A stretch of DNA of 64,000 bases from Ustulina deusta (GCA_023159155.1 JAJNNX010000050.1:310001-374000), one strand, 5' to 3'; positions 33,328 to 45,464 are shown, counted from the stretch's first letter. Notes: generated from the letters alone by a model not told the origin. Numbers and translations are program-made.

Positions 33328-34714
33328 ATGACACAACCAAATTATCCCCATGTGCTCATTGCGGGGGCCGGCCTCAGCGGCCTCACCCTCGCGCAGATTC
33401 TCCGTAAAGAAGGGGTGTCCTTTGAAATTTTCGAGCGAGATCAGAGTGCAGACGCAAGGACTCAAGGGTGGGCTATTGCGCTGCACGGGCCATTACTCGC
33501 GGATCTCAAGGCATCCATGCCCGAAGATCTGGGCTCCATCGACCAAACCAACCATCTCATACCTCTTCATCACCTTCCGGCCCAATTCGTGTTCTACGAT
33601 ATTAACAAACCTCACATGCGGGTTGGCGTTAGCGACGACGAGAGTGGTCAGATCGTTCGGGCGAATCGCCAGAGACTACGCGATTGGCTACGGCAGTTCA
33701 TCCCAGTACAGTATAATAAGCGAGTGGTCCGTATTGATGAAGGTGGTGAAAAAATAGTCGTTCACTTTGCGGACGGATCATCCGCAAGTGGAGATATCCT
33801 AGTTGGCGCTGAAGGTACCCGTAGTGTGGGTAAGTAAAAAACCACCTTGTCTCTGACTCTCGTCCTTTCACCTCCTATACCGTAAGCTGCAACTAATCAA
33901 GTTTTCTCCAAGTTCGCAAGCACATCTTGAACGACCAGGATGTCATAAAGCCATTACCGGTGGGCTCTCTGGTCGGCGAAATAGAGCTTACAGGCGTCCA
34001 GTTCGCTCGTCAACTTGAACTCGGCCATTCGGCCTGCATTGTGATGGGCAGTACGGAAGACCAGTGCTCTATGTTTGCGGCACTGAACAAAGTGTCGCCT
34101 GATGGAAAGACGGGTTATTATTACTTCATGCTCCACTGGGTTGATGAGCAAGCCGCGCTCAGTACTGATGAGAAACCCTATTGGACTGTGAATGCGAGTT
34201 GTGAGGACCTGGCCGCTTTCGCCAGAGACAGGACAAAGTCGTATCCAGAGCATCTACGAGCATTGGTGGACATAACACCCGTTGAGAGATACCGAAAGCC
34301 GGGGATCATGCTTCATAGCGTTGAGCTGGACACAAATCAACTCCCCCCAGGGAGGATCATGTTGGTCGGGGATGCAGCGCACTCAATGACGCCATGTAAG
34401 TCATTTTGTCTGTGGCGTACCTCCCCGTCGGTTAACATTATCCCTTTGTAGTCCGTGGCGAGGCTGGAGTCTGCGCCCTGACAGATGCATTGAGTCTTGG
34501 CCGCACTCTCATGCGTATCAGAGACACCTGCGCAAAAGGTGCGGACCTAGAAAAGCTAATGGTCGCATGCCGCGACGATATGCTCGACCGCGCGGCGAAG
34601 TTAATTCGATTGTCTAATCCAGTAATAGGGGATTATGCTCGAGACCCTAATTACAAATTGGTTGTTTGCGGGAAGGAGGTCGCACCTTTACCAAACGAAG
34701 TAATCATCGTTTGA
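33328..34714 (+). CDS. FAD-dependent monooxygenase (3 exons)
   Basis: Exons 33328-33829, 33913-34395 and 34452-34714 encode 415 residues; introns of 83 and 56 bases keep frame (GTAAGT donors, CCAAG and TGTAG acceptors). The Rossmann motif GAGLSGL at residues 13-19 binds the ADP part of FAD, followed by the FEIFERD strand end. The second FAD motif, GRIMLVGDAAHSMTP, is near residues 315-329, and intron 2 falls just after its Pro. This is the PF01494-type flavoprotein hydroxylase fold at close to usual length. Substrate is unknown. Family members hydroxylate or epoxidise aromatic or polyketide-like compounds using NAD(P)H and oxygen. No polyketide synthase, terpene cyclase or peptide synthetase is visible nearby, so a complete biosynthetic cluster is not supported. 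The ATG at 33328 is chosen because the three bases before it are GTG, not ATG. Confidence 0.9.
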
Positions 34715-35989
34715 AAAACCACCTACCCAATATCTCAACCATAAACACCCTGTAACCTCAGAATTCTCAAGCGCGAAGCAGGGAAGGTGCCATAGTGGTA
34801 ATCGTGAGTCAATAGGAACGAGTTCTGCGCTTGATATTGAGTATGTAGGGGTATACGAAGGAGGGCAGCCATCCAGAGCAAGGAATCACACCCTTCCCAT
34901 CATCCCACCTCACACAATCACTTTCACAATTTCATACCTTGCTGCGTGCCATGACTTCTCTACTCTTGGACTCTCAGGGACGAGATGTTTACAAGTAACG
35001 GCACTCCAATTAATTAATTAAAAAAGTCGTTATTCCTTAGTATTTCGATTAGTACAATTAGTGACTTCGTTCCTAAGAAATACAATGCCATACCTCCGTG
35101 CGATCCCAATTGTACAGATAACAAGCCTACGCGCTTTGATTTTGTTAGTATTAATATTGTGCTAAAAACTCAAACAGAATCCCTACACTGCGTCGGTGTA
35201 ATAAGGCGTCTAGTAACTCGTCGTAGCAGTACGGCGGTCCCACAGGCTCTACTTTCTCCGGGTGCAAGCATCTAATGCTCGGGTTTGCTATCAGCTCTGT
35301 CAGGGATATATATTACACCTACCCCTATAGGAGTGGATATATCAGTATTCTGTAAATATATAAGGGTGCCGCCCCTAGATATTTGGGAGGTTCAGGAATC
35401 AATTGACCACTCTATTGAGCCCTAACTACCTACCTGCTTCCTGGCTGCAGATGAGACTCTCTATTCACTCTGGACCTACCCACTCTGACAATTAATTTCA
35501 GAAGCAATTATTTTCATAATAATGAACCAAGCATACAAGTCCCGATATTGCCCGAATTCCCCTGCATTCCGGGTCAAAAGAAGGCAATTTCTTGCGACCA
35601 GTGATCATTAGTATGCATCAGAGTAGAGTAGGTGAAGGCGTACGCGGTACTTTGATGTTGGCTACGAACCTATTAGCGTCATTCATTTTTTGGCGTGCGA
35701 CGTCGCGAGGGCGAGTGAGGGGGTATTGTCGCACCCAGCGTTGTACATCGCACCAAGGGATGAATAAAACACGACGTATCGAGATTGGCTGTATGGAGTC
35801 AGACACAAATTACCAGAATGCAGCTTTCAGCTCCGCCCCTGGTAATTTGCAAGGAAACCGCTGTTAGGATTTTGAAAGTAGTATAGATCTGTTCCGCGAC
35901 AAATATAGCTTCTTAAAGGCTACAAGCGAACGCTTGGGCTCTTTATTTGCTTCTTGTCTTTAGGACTTAGCTACAACGTCCAAAAAATA
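34715..35989. other. intergenic with one LTR-like repeat
   Basis: No gene is supported. It holds an ATTAATTAATTAAAAAA tract near 35009 and the LTR-like repeat at 35298-35490. Confidence 0.5.
35298..35490. mobile_element. solo-LTR-like sequence related to the one at 25103
   Basis: It starts TGTCAGGGATATA and ends CTCTGACA. Inside it shares, in the same order, TATATAAG, TTCAGGAATCA, GAGCCCTAACTACCTACCT and CACTCTGG-type words with the solo LTR at 25103-25308. The flanking five bases (AGCTC and ATTAA) do not match, so this copy is either older or arose through recombination between different insertions. Confidence 0.6.
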
Positions 35990-36889
35990 TTATTCTGACC
36001 ATACGTCCTCGCTTAGTTCCGGTTTTGACCGGAGAGAGCGCATTGTGCCAAGACCCGTGTCTTCAATCATCTCCTCGAACCTGACAAGGTCCACCGTCAG
36101 AACAGTACTCAACATCTGGCGGGACGTATTTTGCCATATACAATGTGGTTTAGTCCATGATGACCCGAGATCAAGAAGATAACCGCCCTTGAAGTTCCGA
36201 GGATAGATATCGTTTATCAGTATCTTGTTCCTATTCATCCATTTGATAGTTGTCACCATGTGTTTTCGAGTCTTATCGTCCATGTCTGCGTCTTCCTCAA
36301 TATACTCTTTCACGAGTGCTCGAATTGGGCTACCCTCGGTTCTCATGCGATATTCGTCGTCAACGGGATAGTCACACCAGAGGTCTATGCCATACTCTGC
36401 CAGGACCTCCTCGTCTTCCTTTTTTAGCGCCAGGAAGCCATAGCAGTCGGCAATATCCTTTCTTTTCAGTCCCTGACTCTTCCTCCGTGCCTCGATCCGA
36501 GCGTATGCGCGGCATTCCGCATAGAATGGATCTGTGTGGAATCCTAACTCGACATCTGTCACGTCTTCCTCAAGAGCCGGACCAAGAGCAGTTCTATACC
36601 ACGACTGGTTGAAAAACTTAAACTGACAAGCTCCTGAGTATTTGTTCTAGGGACTTGGAACGAGGTTCAATTCACTTACAACTTTCAAGGCGTAGATTCT
36701 TGAGTTGATTTCAACTTTGAAGACATAGCCCTGCCCTCCAGTTAGAGGCTTGCCGTCTATTTGATTTATCCACTCGATCCAAGTAATTGGCGAATTCCGA
36801 TATGGAAATGCTTTCAATTTCGGTCCCTCACATTCCGGCAATTCAAGCGCTGAGAGTAAACGTCGGTTGTCTTCAATGTCGCTCTCCAT
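35990..36889 (-). CDS. FTA2-domain protein (kinetochore Sim4 complex subunit family, kinase-like fold; 2 exons)
   Basis: Exons 36889-36680 and 36622-35990 on the minus strand encode 280 residues; the 57-base intron uses GTAAGT and GTCAG, and joining reads YALKVFKFFNQSW. The N-terminus has LPECEGPKLKAFPY, then a glycine-rich TGGQGYVFKVEI loop and the ALKV strand that resembles the ATP-binding lobe of protein kinases. A later KILINDIYPRNFKGGYLLDLGSSW segment resembles a catalytic loop and metal-binding motif. The pattern matches the FTA2 family, named from a fission yeast kinetochore protein but expanded in filamentous ascomycetes, where most copies are not shown to act at kinetochores. Kinetochore function here is therefore not assumed. 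The gene lies 650 bases from the transposon end, typical of dispensable family members. A TATATAAAT box lies about 180 bases upstream (plus 37068-37076). Confidence 0.75.
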
Positions 36890-37540
36890 TGCGGAGTTTC
36901 TTGGTCTCACGAGTGAGCCGCTCGGAGATACAAGACGAGAATAGGGCTTATGGGTTGGGGCAGTTTAGACTGAGTATCGCAGTTCGCACTGCTAGTGATT
37001 CTAGGATTGGCTATTGTTATTATACAAAGGAGGAAGTTGTATCTATACTCGCCGAGCTTGCATGCTAATTTATATACAGCTCGGGCCACGGCCAATGCGG
37101 TGCAAACACCAAGGGATGGAGTAATGACATGGGAACCACCGTGCGGTGTAATATGGGCGCCGCCCTTCGTACCCCTAAGCCCCCTCGCATCCATTCTAAA
37201 CACCTAGCAATCTATTCGGTATTTTGAGGGAGAGACATAAGGACCCACAACTTGCGATTACGAGTGGCTCCGATGCTATCTGATGCATGGGCCGATGCAC
37301 ATGGTCATTGCTGGTACACACCTCCATCTAACCTCATATTTCTAGTGTAACGATATGCAGGCTTTGAACGAGTCAGATTTCTATTTTCTATCCCGCTAGT
37401 ATTCCTGTCGAAAGTGAACTGCGTCAAGGAGTTACTTTGTGTACTGTACAAGACGGAGGGGCGCGGACGTCCCAATGATGCATATAATGAGGTCTTCCCA
37501 CCTTACTCATGAAGTCGACAAGCTGAATGGAACTCTCATA
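36890..37540. other. intergenic between FTA2-domain gene and transposon
   Basis: The promoter of the FTA2-domain gene should be here; the TATATAAAT box on the minus strand at 37068-37076 is the best core element. No gene is supported, and the abrupt change to A/T-only sequence comes after 37600. Confidence 0.5.
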
Positions 37541-37542
37541 TA

Positions 37543-37584
37543 AGCTAACACCCCCCCTTGCGAACCACCCCATCGCGACCCAGC
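37543..37584 (+). repeat. left terminal inverted repeat of the DNA transposon
   Basis: It starts AGCTAACACCCCCCCTTGCG and ends GCGACCCAGC. All 42 bases match the reverse complement of 45465-45506; the two ends diverge right after. It remains GC-rich although the interior is stripped of G and C. Confidence 0.92.
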
Positions 37585-37885
37585 CACTAAAATAGCCACC
37601 CACCAACTTTTAAAGCTATTATTTATAGCACAACATAGTATTTATAGCTAACTTTAGTATTTTTATTAAATATTAAAACGTTTTGATTTTAATTATATTT
37701 TTAGTTTTTATTTTTTTTATTTTTAGTATATTTTTGTTTTTAGCTTTATTTATATATAGCGTTTACTATTATAATTTTTGCTTGATTTGCTATATATAAG
37801 TTATATAAATAAAACAATAACTAAATAGCAATTTAACTAATTTATGTTTTAATATAGTTTTTTTAGCTAGTTTAGCTTTTAATAG

Positions 37886-37890
37886 TTTAA
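37886..37890. repeat. target duplication TTTAA, left copy
   Basis: TTTAA directly before the LTR at 37891; the same five bases follow the other LTR at 43927-43931. Confidence 0.7.
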
Positions 37891-38124
37891 TGTCACGATC
37901 AGTCAAGTAAAGCTTCTATAGTTAGTTTATTAATACTATAGATAAAGACTTTAAGCTAAAAAAGAAAAAAAGAAAAAAAAAAGTCAGAGTTTATAAAGTA
38001 GGTAGATATAGACTTTGTATATATAGCTGTAAAGTCAGGTTAGTCCGTGCGCAGACTTTTTATTTTATTGCTATATAGGTCTAGAATTCTTATAAGTTTT
38101 GCTAACACTATACTAACTGTTATA
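37891..38124 (-). repeat. LTR of the nested retrotransposon (3' LTR on the minus strand)
   Basis: A 234-bp direct repeat of 43695-43926. On the plus strand it starts TGTCACGATCAG. It ends GTTATA, probably an original GTTACA hit by C-to-T. On the minus strand, a purine-rich tract reading AAAAAAAAATAG lies directly upstream of this LTR, where a polypurine tract is expected. Confidence 0.85.
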
Positions 38125-40539
38125 CTATTTTTTTTTAAAACCGAAAGTTTAAATATAGTTTTAATTTAAAGTTACTAATAATATTAAGTTTATATAGTTT
38201 TTTTATATTATATTGCTTTATTATTATTTTTATAATTATTTATAAACTTATTAGCTATTATTATATATATTTATTTTTATAATTTTATAAAAAATTTAAA
38301 AGTTTTTTTATAAGTTTTATAAAATTAGTTAAGTTTAATTAGTATATTTTTAAAATTTTAAATTATATACTAAATATTATTAGGATTATAGTTTTTTTAA
38401 GCAATTTAATATTATAACTTTTTATTTTTTATATATATTTTTAATTATTTAATTTGTTTAATTTTAAATTTTATTTTATTATTAATATTTTTAGTTAAAA
38501 GTAATAATTAGATTTATTAAAATAAAAAATTATTATTTATTTTTTATAATTAGTTAGTATAAAATAAGTTTTTTATTTTATAAAAGTTAAACAAATTAAA
38601 AATATAGCTAAATTTTTATTTTTTAAAAATTTTAAAAAATCTAACTAATTAAAAGTTTAATCTAGTAATTAGTATTTATATTATAAAACTTTTTTTTTTT
38701 AAAAAAACTTTGTTTTTTATTTTAAAATTTACTAAGCGTTTTTTTTTTTTAGTTTATAGCTTATATTATTTTTATATAAAAATTGCTATATTATATACTA
38801 TTTTTTAAACGTTTTAGGTTTAATAGACTAGTTTGAACATTTATTGCTTAGTATTAAAATTTATAATAGTTTTATTAATATTTACTATTAAAAAGTTTTA
38901 TATTTTAATTGTTATTGCTATTTTTAGTAATAATATATTAATTAATAAATATTATAAAAAATTATATATAAAATCTAAAATAAAATAAAAATATTTTAAT
39001 TGTTTTAGTATTTATTAATATAAAAACAAAGTTATTAGTTTAATTTTTAATTAATTAATTTTATTATTTTTTAAGTTTAAGAGTAGTAAGTGCTACTAAA
39101 GCAGTGCTTAGTACTTATAAAACTATTAATTATTGCTATAAACTTAAAAATAAATAGTTCTGCGTTATTTAATATTTATATGTTTGGTATATTAAAAAAT
39201 CTATATAAACTTTTGTAGTATTATATAGCTAGCAACTTTGCAATGTTTGTTTTTTTGCTAAATAAAGTTGCAATTAAATAGCTGAACTTATTTATAAATA
39301 TTTATATATAGTTATAACTTTATTAGTTAAATAGTATATTTTTGCTATTTATTATTACGTATTATTATACTATAGCTAGTATAAACAATAAATAAAAAAA
39401 GTTAAAAGTTTTGTTTTATAGTATTTTGTTTTTTTTATAGTTATAATAATTATATATATATTATTTATAATTATATTTTAAGTAAAGCTAATAATATTTT
39501 TGTTTTAATATTTTAATTGTTTTGTGCTAATTTTAGTATATAGTAATTAAAAATATATAAGCTTTTTAAATTAAAGCTATATAAAAAAAAATAGTCCTAT
39601 TTAAAATAACTTTAAGTATATATAGCTTTTTGTTTTTATTTTTTAGTTTTTATAGCTAGTTTTTTTGTTTAATTAGGTTTATTAGGTTAGTTTTTTAGAA
39701 AGTATTAAATAAAAGGTCTATAGTTAATATAGGACCTAGTATTTTGTTAGGTAGAACTAATATTATTATTTATTTTTTAGTTTTTTTAGTTTTAATTATA
39801 AAAAGCTTAGCTATTTTTTTTAATAAGGCATTAATTACTATATTTTTTTGTTTTAGTTAGTATTAAAAAATAATATTAAAGTTTAATAAAAAATTAGCTT
39901 AATATACTTATTATATTAATAAAATCTATTTATTTAAAAAATATAATAAAGTTTAATAATTAGTTATTATAAAAAATTTAGTTCTAAAAAGCTTTAGGCA
40001 GTAGTATTCCAAAGTTTGTATTACTACTAAAAATTTATAGGTTTAAATTAGGTAAGCTTGCTTAGTTAGTATTATTGTTTTAAAAAAATATTTTATAGGT
40101 TTTTAGGTTATATTTTTTTATTACTATTAGATAACTTTTTTTGTTGCGTTATATAAAATATTTGTTTTTATTTATATTAGTTAGCCAGGTTTAAAAAAAA
40201 CTAAAATAAATATTTTATAAGCTAATAGTTTTATATGTTCAAAAGTTTGTTTTTGTTTTAGTTTTATTATAAATAGCTTATTTTTTTTTAGTAGTTAATT
40301 TAAAGAAGTAGCGATTTTATTAATATAATAAATAAATATATAAATATAATTATAAAACCTAAAAAATAACCAGATTAACTTAGTATTTTTAAAATTATTA
40401 AAATTTTAATTTAAGATTGCTTAGATTTTAATAGGGTTAATTCTAATTTTTACTCTAGTTTTTATAACTATTTTTAAGTAATTAATAATAAATATATTAA
40501 AATAAAACTTTTTAATATTTTTTTAATATTTAGCTTAAT

Positions 40540-40720
40540 ATAAGTAGTAGATTATTTTTTTATAATAAGTCTAGTGCTATTTTTTAGTTTTAAAATAAAT
40601 TAAAATATTATTTATGTAAATATTTACAAACTTGTTTAAAAGTTCTTAAATTTACGTATTAATAAAAGCTTGCTACTAGGTAGGTCTTATTTTTAAACTA
40701 AAAAGTAAAACTTTTTATTA
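40540..40720 (-). pseudogene. reverse transcriptase remnant with mutated catalytic motif
   Basis: On the minus strand one frame preserves the finger/palm region of a retroelement reverse transcriptase: QAFINT, then ELLNKFVNIYINNILIYFKTKK. The catalytic YxDD box (plus 40607-40618) reads YINN, where both Asp codons (GAT or GAC) have become AAT, exactly the G-to-A change that RIP makes. Several stop codons interrupt the frame at positions where Arg, Gln or Trp codons would become stops by the same change. It is plainly non-functional. Confidence 0.8.
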
Positions 40721-43694
40721 AAACATTTTTTTATAAGTTTAAAAAAAAATAATATAATTTTATAGTTAATAATAGTTAGTAAAAAGTTTTAATAATATTT
40801 AATTTAGCAACTTAAGTAATATTATAATAATTAAATATAGTACTACTAATATTTAGAGCTAATATAATTTAATTTTTTAAATATATATTTTTTTATTAAT
40901 AATTAATTATAAACTTATGTTTAGTTAACCTAAGTTTAAATATAAATAAAACAAAAATAATGTTTAAGTTTATGTTTTGTTTAATAAAGTTTATAGCTAG
41001 CAGTTTATTTATAAATTCTTTTTTAAATAAAATAAATTATATAAATATATAATATTAATAAGGGCTAGAGGTATGTTTTTTGCTATTAGGTTTTAGCATT
41101 ATATTAAACCCTAGTTATAATAGTAGTAAAGTTTTAGATTTCTTTTTTAAAAAGAACCCTTTTAAATATAATAGCTAAAGGGGCAAAAGGCTTTATACTA
41201 ATTTTATGTACTAGAGGTTTTTTCTTTTTAGAAATAGGATTAGTTTATTATTAAAAGTTTTTTATAGTACTATTTAGTTAATTTAAATTTTTTTTTTTAT
41301 AAAATATTAATTATTTTTAAGTTTTTTTTAAGTAGTTTAATATAATTATTTTTAGTTATTATAAATTTAATTATAATAAGTTTTTTTAGAATTCTTTTAG
41401 TTAGTTATTTTTACTTATTTTAATAGAAATAATTCTAAAAGTTTTATATAATTTTTTTAATAACGGCTTAGTTTTTTTTTTTTTTAGGAGTTATTATATA
41501 GACTTTTTTTGTTTTAAGTTTAAAAGTCCTAGGTTTTTTTTTTATTTTCTTAGTTTTAGTTATTTTTAAAATAATTATTTTATTTTTAAAAAATTATTTT
41601 AATATTTAATAGTATTTTTTTATATTTTTAGGTCTATATTTTATTATTTATAATTAAAAAGCTTAACTATAATTATTAGCAAAAATTAAACTAATAAAAA
41701 TAAATTATTTAACTAAATTAATTATTATTTTTAAGTTTTTATTAAAATATTTTGTTTTATTAATTATTTAATATTAATAATAATATTATAACTAAAATTA
41801 ATAACTTAAAATATCTAGTCCTTAAATTATTAATTATTAATTTTTATAATATATATTAAATATTTATAAACTTTACTAACTATTTTATTTTAGTAGTTAT
41901 AAAGCTTTTAAAGTTTAGCTAACCGAACTACTTTTATTTTTAATTATTATTTAATTTATTATATAAACTTATAGCTAATTATTAAAAAAATATAAGCTTT
42001 AATATTATATAAAACTAAAATTTTTATTTTAATACTATTAATTTATAATTAAATAAATATTTTAAAAATAATTGATTTGTTTTAGTTATATATTTTAGTT
42101 AAAATAAATAAAAAAACTAATAAGAAAATTTTTATTAGTTTTATTTATTTTCTAAGTTAAATAAACTATTAGAGCTATTTTTATTAAAGCTTTTTTTTAC
42201 TAATTAAATACTTAAAACTTTAAACTTTTAATTAAAATAATTAATTAATATATGCTTTTTTTTATTACAAATAAAGCAAGTTTTATTATTTTAATAAAAT
42301 TTTTTTTTTTTATAATTAGTGCTTATTTTAACTATTTTAAAATAAATATTTTAGAATTTTTAAAGTTAGCTAAAAATTAATAAACTAGTTTATTAAAAGT
42401 TTAGTTATTTAAGTTAGATTTTTGTTTAATTGAACTAATAAGCTTAGTTTATTAATAGTTTTTATAAGTTTGTTTAGTATTATATACTAATTTAATAACT
42501 TTATTAATAAATAATTTATAAAAGTTTTATATAAGTTTTTTTTTAAGTTTATATAAAAATAGTCTTATAATTTATATTTTTATTATAATTTAGCTAATTA
42601 ATATTTTTAAGCTAAACTATTAAATATAAAAATAAACTTATTAATATTTTTATTAGCTTTATATATATAAGTTTAAAATATTTTATAAATTATAATTGCT
42701 TAATTAAAATTATAATAAATTATTAATAAAGCTTAAATTATTTTAGTAATACTATTAAATAGTTTTTCAGTTAAATAAAAGCATATTTTTATTAAATTTT
42801 TAGTATATTTTTTTAATTAGCTTATAATATATTAAAATTAGTTATTTTTAGTTTAGAACATAATAATATTTTTATTTAGCTTTTTTATTAGTTTATAAAC
42901 CTAGTTATTAAATAAAGCTTTGTTTTTTATAAACTTACTAGGATTAGTTTTTTATATTTTAGTTTTTTTAATATAAATAGGGTTTAAAGCGCTAAAAAAT
43001 AAACTAATAGAACAAAAAATAAATAAAGCAATAAAACTAAAAAGTTTAAAGTTAATATTTTTAAATATATTTTTTATTATTAAATTATAGTTATTTTTTA
43101 AAAGTACTAAAGTAAACGTATTAAAAAATTAGCGCTTTATTTTTTTTTTTATTAGAAAAGTTCTACTAGAACTAATGCAAAGTTATAAGTTTGTATAGCT
43201 ATAATATTTAGTGCTATATTTTTGAATATATTATTTATTTTAAATAGTTCTAGTTCTAGTTTAAATTTTATTTTTTTAGATTTTAATTTTTAATTTTTTT
43301 TAAATTTTTTTTTAAATATTAGTTTGCTTAAAGCGTTTATAAAAAAGTCTAATACTTAATTTTTTTTTATTAAAAAAAAGATTTTAAAATTATTTAATAA
43401 TAAAAGGCTAGCTATACTTAAGAACTAAAATTGTTCTAATTATTTAAGAACTAAAAATAAAATAAAAATATTTAAAATTAGGTTTTTTATAAATTATTAG
43501 TTTTTAAATAATATAAAAATTAAAAGTTTTATTAAAGTTATATTAAGGTTAGATTTATATTATAAAATATATAATTTTTTATATTAAATATATAACTAAA
43601 AAAAAAGTTTATTTATATTTTATTAACTATAGCAAAATAAAAAATATATATTTATTAAATATTTATTAATAAATAATTAGTAAGCTTAAAGTAG

Positions 43695-43926
43695 TGTTAT
43701 AATTAGTTAAGTAAAGCTTTTATAGCTAGTTTATTAATACTATAAACAAAAACTTTAAGCTAAAAAAAAAAAAAAAAAAAAAAAGTTAAAGTTTATAGGG
43801 TGGGTAAATATAGACTTTATATGTATGGCTGCAGAGTTAGGTTGGTCTATACGCAAACTTTTTATTTTATTGCTATGTAGGTCTAGAGTTCTTATAAGTT
43901 TTGCTAAGATTGTACTAACCGTTATA
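43695..43926 (-). repeat. LTR of the nested retrotransposon (5' LTR on the minus strand)
   Basis: A 232-bp direct repeat of 37891-38124. Its first 12 bases read TGTTATAATTAG where the other copy has TGTCACGATCAG: four differences, all C-to-T or G-to-A. It ends GTTATA, followed by TTTAA. Confidence 0.85.
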
Positions 43927-43931
43927 TTTAA
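43927..43931. repeat. target duplication TTTAA, right copy
   Basis: TTTAA directly after the LTR that ends at 43926, matching 37886-37890. Confidence 0.7.
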
Positions 43932-45464
43932 TATATATTTTTAAAATTATAATTTTTTTGGCTTTCTAATCAAGGGCCTTGCTAGCTTTTATAAAAAACA
44001 GCCTTTATAATAGGTTATTTAAAAAAAATAGTACTTAGCTAATTTTTAAGTTATATATTATAAATTTTGGTTTTTTATAAATATTACAATTTTTATTTAG
44101 CTTAGTCTAAATTAATATTTAAATATTTTAGGTCGATTAGTTAGTATAAATATTAGCTAAACTTTATAAGCAATATTTTTATTTTTAAATATAATATATT
44201 TTAAAAATAATAATAATTAAATATTTTTTAATTATATTTTAGCTATTATTTATGCTTTTTTAATAGTTTTTAGTAATAAAACAATATTATAAGCTTATTT
44301 ATATATTATAATTATATTTTTTTTTAAAAGTATAATACTAAAGTAATTTTTAAATATTTTTTTAATTTTATTTTTAAGTTTTTTTTTTAATAAACTAAAA
44401 ATTTTAATATTTAACGCTTATATAATATAGCTATAATATAATTTATAAAAAACAAACTATATTTTATTTAAAAAATAAAGCTATAAAAAATTATTATTTA
44501 TATATAAATTATAGCTATTATATATTAATATAACCTATATATTACTAAAATAACTTTAAATAAACAAAATAAAAATATTAATAAATTAATTAATAATAAT
44601 AAAATTATAAATCTATTTATTAAATAAAGTTTTAAACTACTAATCTTTAAATAAATTATAATTTATATTTAAAAACTATTAATTTTAAATATTAATCTTT
44701 TTAAAAATAAGCAGTAATAGCAAAACAATATTTTTATTACTAATATATTTAAAAAATATTATTTATTTATTTTTTTAAAGTTTTTTTTTAAAACTATATA
44801 TATTAAAACTTTATAAATAACTTAATAACCTTTTTTTATATTTTAGCTAATATTTATTTTATTAATATTAAAAAATTATTTTAAAAATATATTTGCTAGT
44901 TTAAAAGCTTTAAAATATTTAAAAAATAGTTTAATATTAGCTATAGTTATTTTATTAATATATAAATAGCTAATAAATATTAATCTAGCAGTTTTTAGCT
45001 TAAGATTATAAAAAAAAATATATATATATTATAACTTTTTAAATATTCTAAAGTTTTTAAAAGCTAATAATATATATTTAGCTATATATTTAAATTTAAT
45101 TATTAAAAATATAAAACTTAGTTTAGTTTAACTTATAGTTTAATTAATTAGTTTAATTTTAAAATATATAAATAAGATCTAAAAGTATTAATATAACTAT
45201 TTTTTAGTTAGAATATTATTAAAGCAGCAATATATATATAACTAGTTAATACTTTATTAAATAACTATTTGTTTTTATAAAGTACTAAGTTAAGTAGTAC
45301 AAACTATAGCTATTGCATATTATTAGTTGCTATATAAAAGCATTATAATAAAAAAAAGTTAATTCTAAAAAAAATAAAAGTAAAAAAAGAACATAAGAAC
45401 TAAACGCGGTTGTATTATTTAATAATTTTTAATTGAGGTGGTTGGGGTTAGTAGCGCGTTTTTA

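Larger units (their letters stand above)
37891..43926 (-). mobile_element. nested Ty3/gypsy-like LTR retrotransposon, RIP-inactivated
   Basis: A 6036-bp element bounded by LTRs of 234 and 232 bp and by a five-base TTTAA duplication. The coding strand is minus: a reverse-transcriptase remnant reads on the minus strand near 40540-40720, about 3 kb from the LTR at 43695-43926, which is then the 5' LTR. The reverse transcriptase sits in the middle of the element with about 2.4 kb after it, leaving room for RNase H and integrase, as in the Ty3/gypsy order; the integrase itself was not read. No intact frame survives and G and C are almost absent. The LTRs differ almost only by transitions. Confidence 0.83.

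Noticed and set aside
30099..34714. Secondary-metabolite gene cluster
   Set aside because: Only a regulator and one oxidative enzyme are present; no polyketide synthase, peptide synthetase, terpene synthase or transporter is visible in the window.
37600..45430. Mitochondrial DNA insertion as the cause of the A/T-rich block
   Set aside because: The block has exact inverted repeats, LTRs and target duplications and a reverse-transcriptase remnant, which explain it as RIP-mutated transposons.
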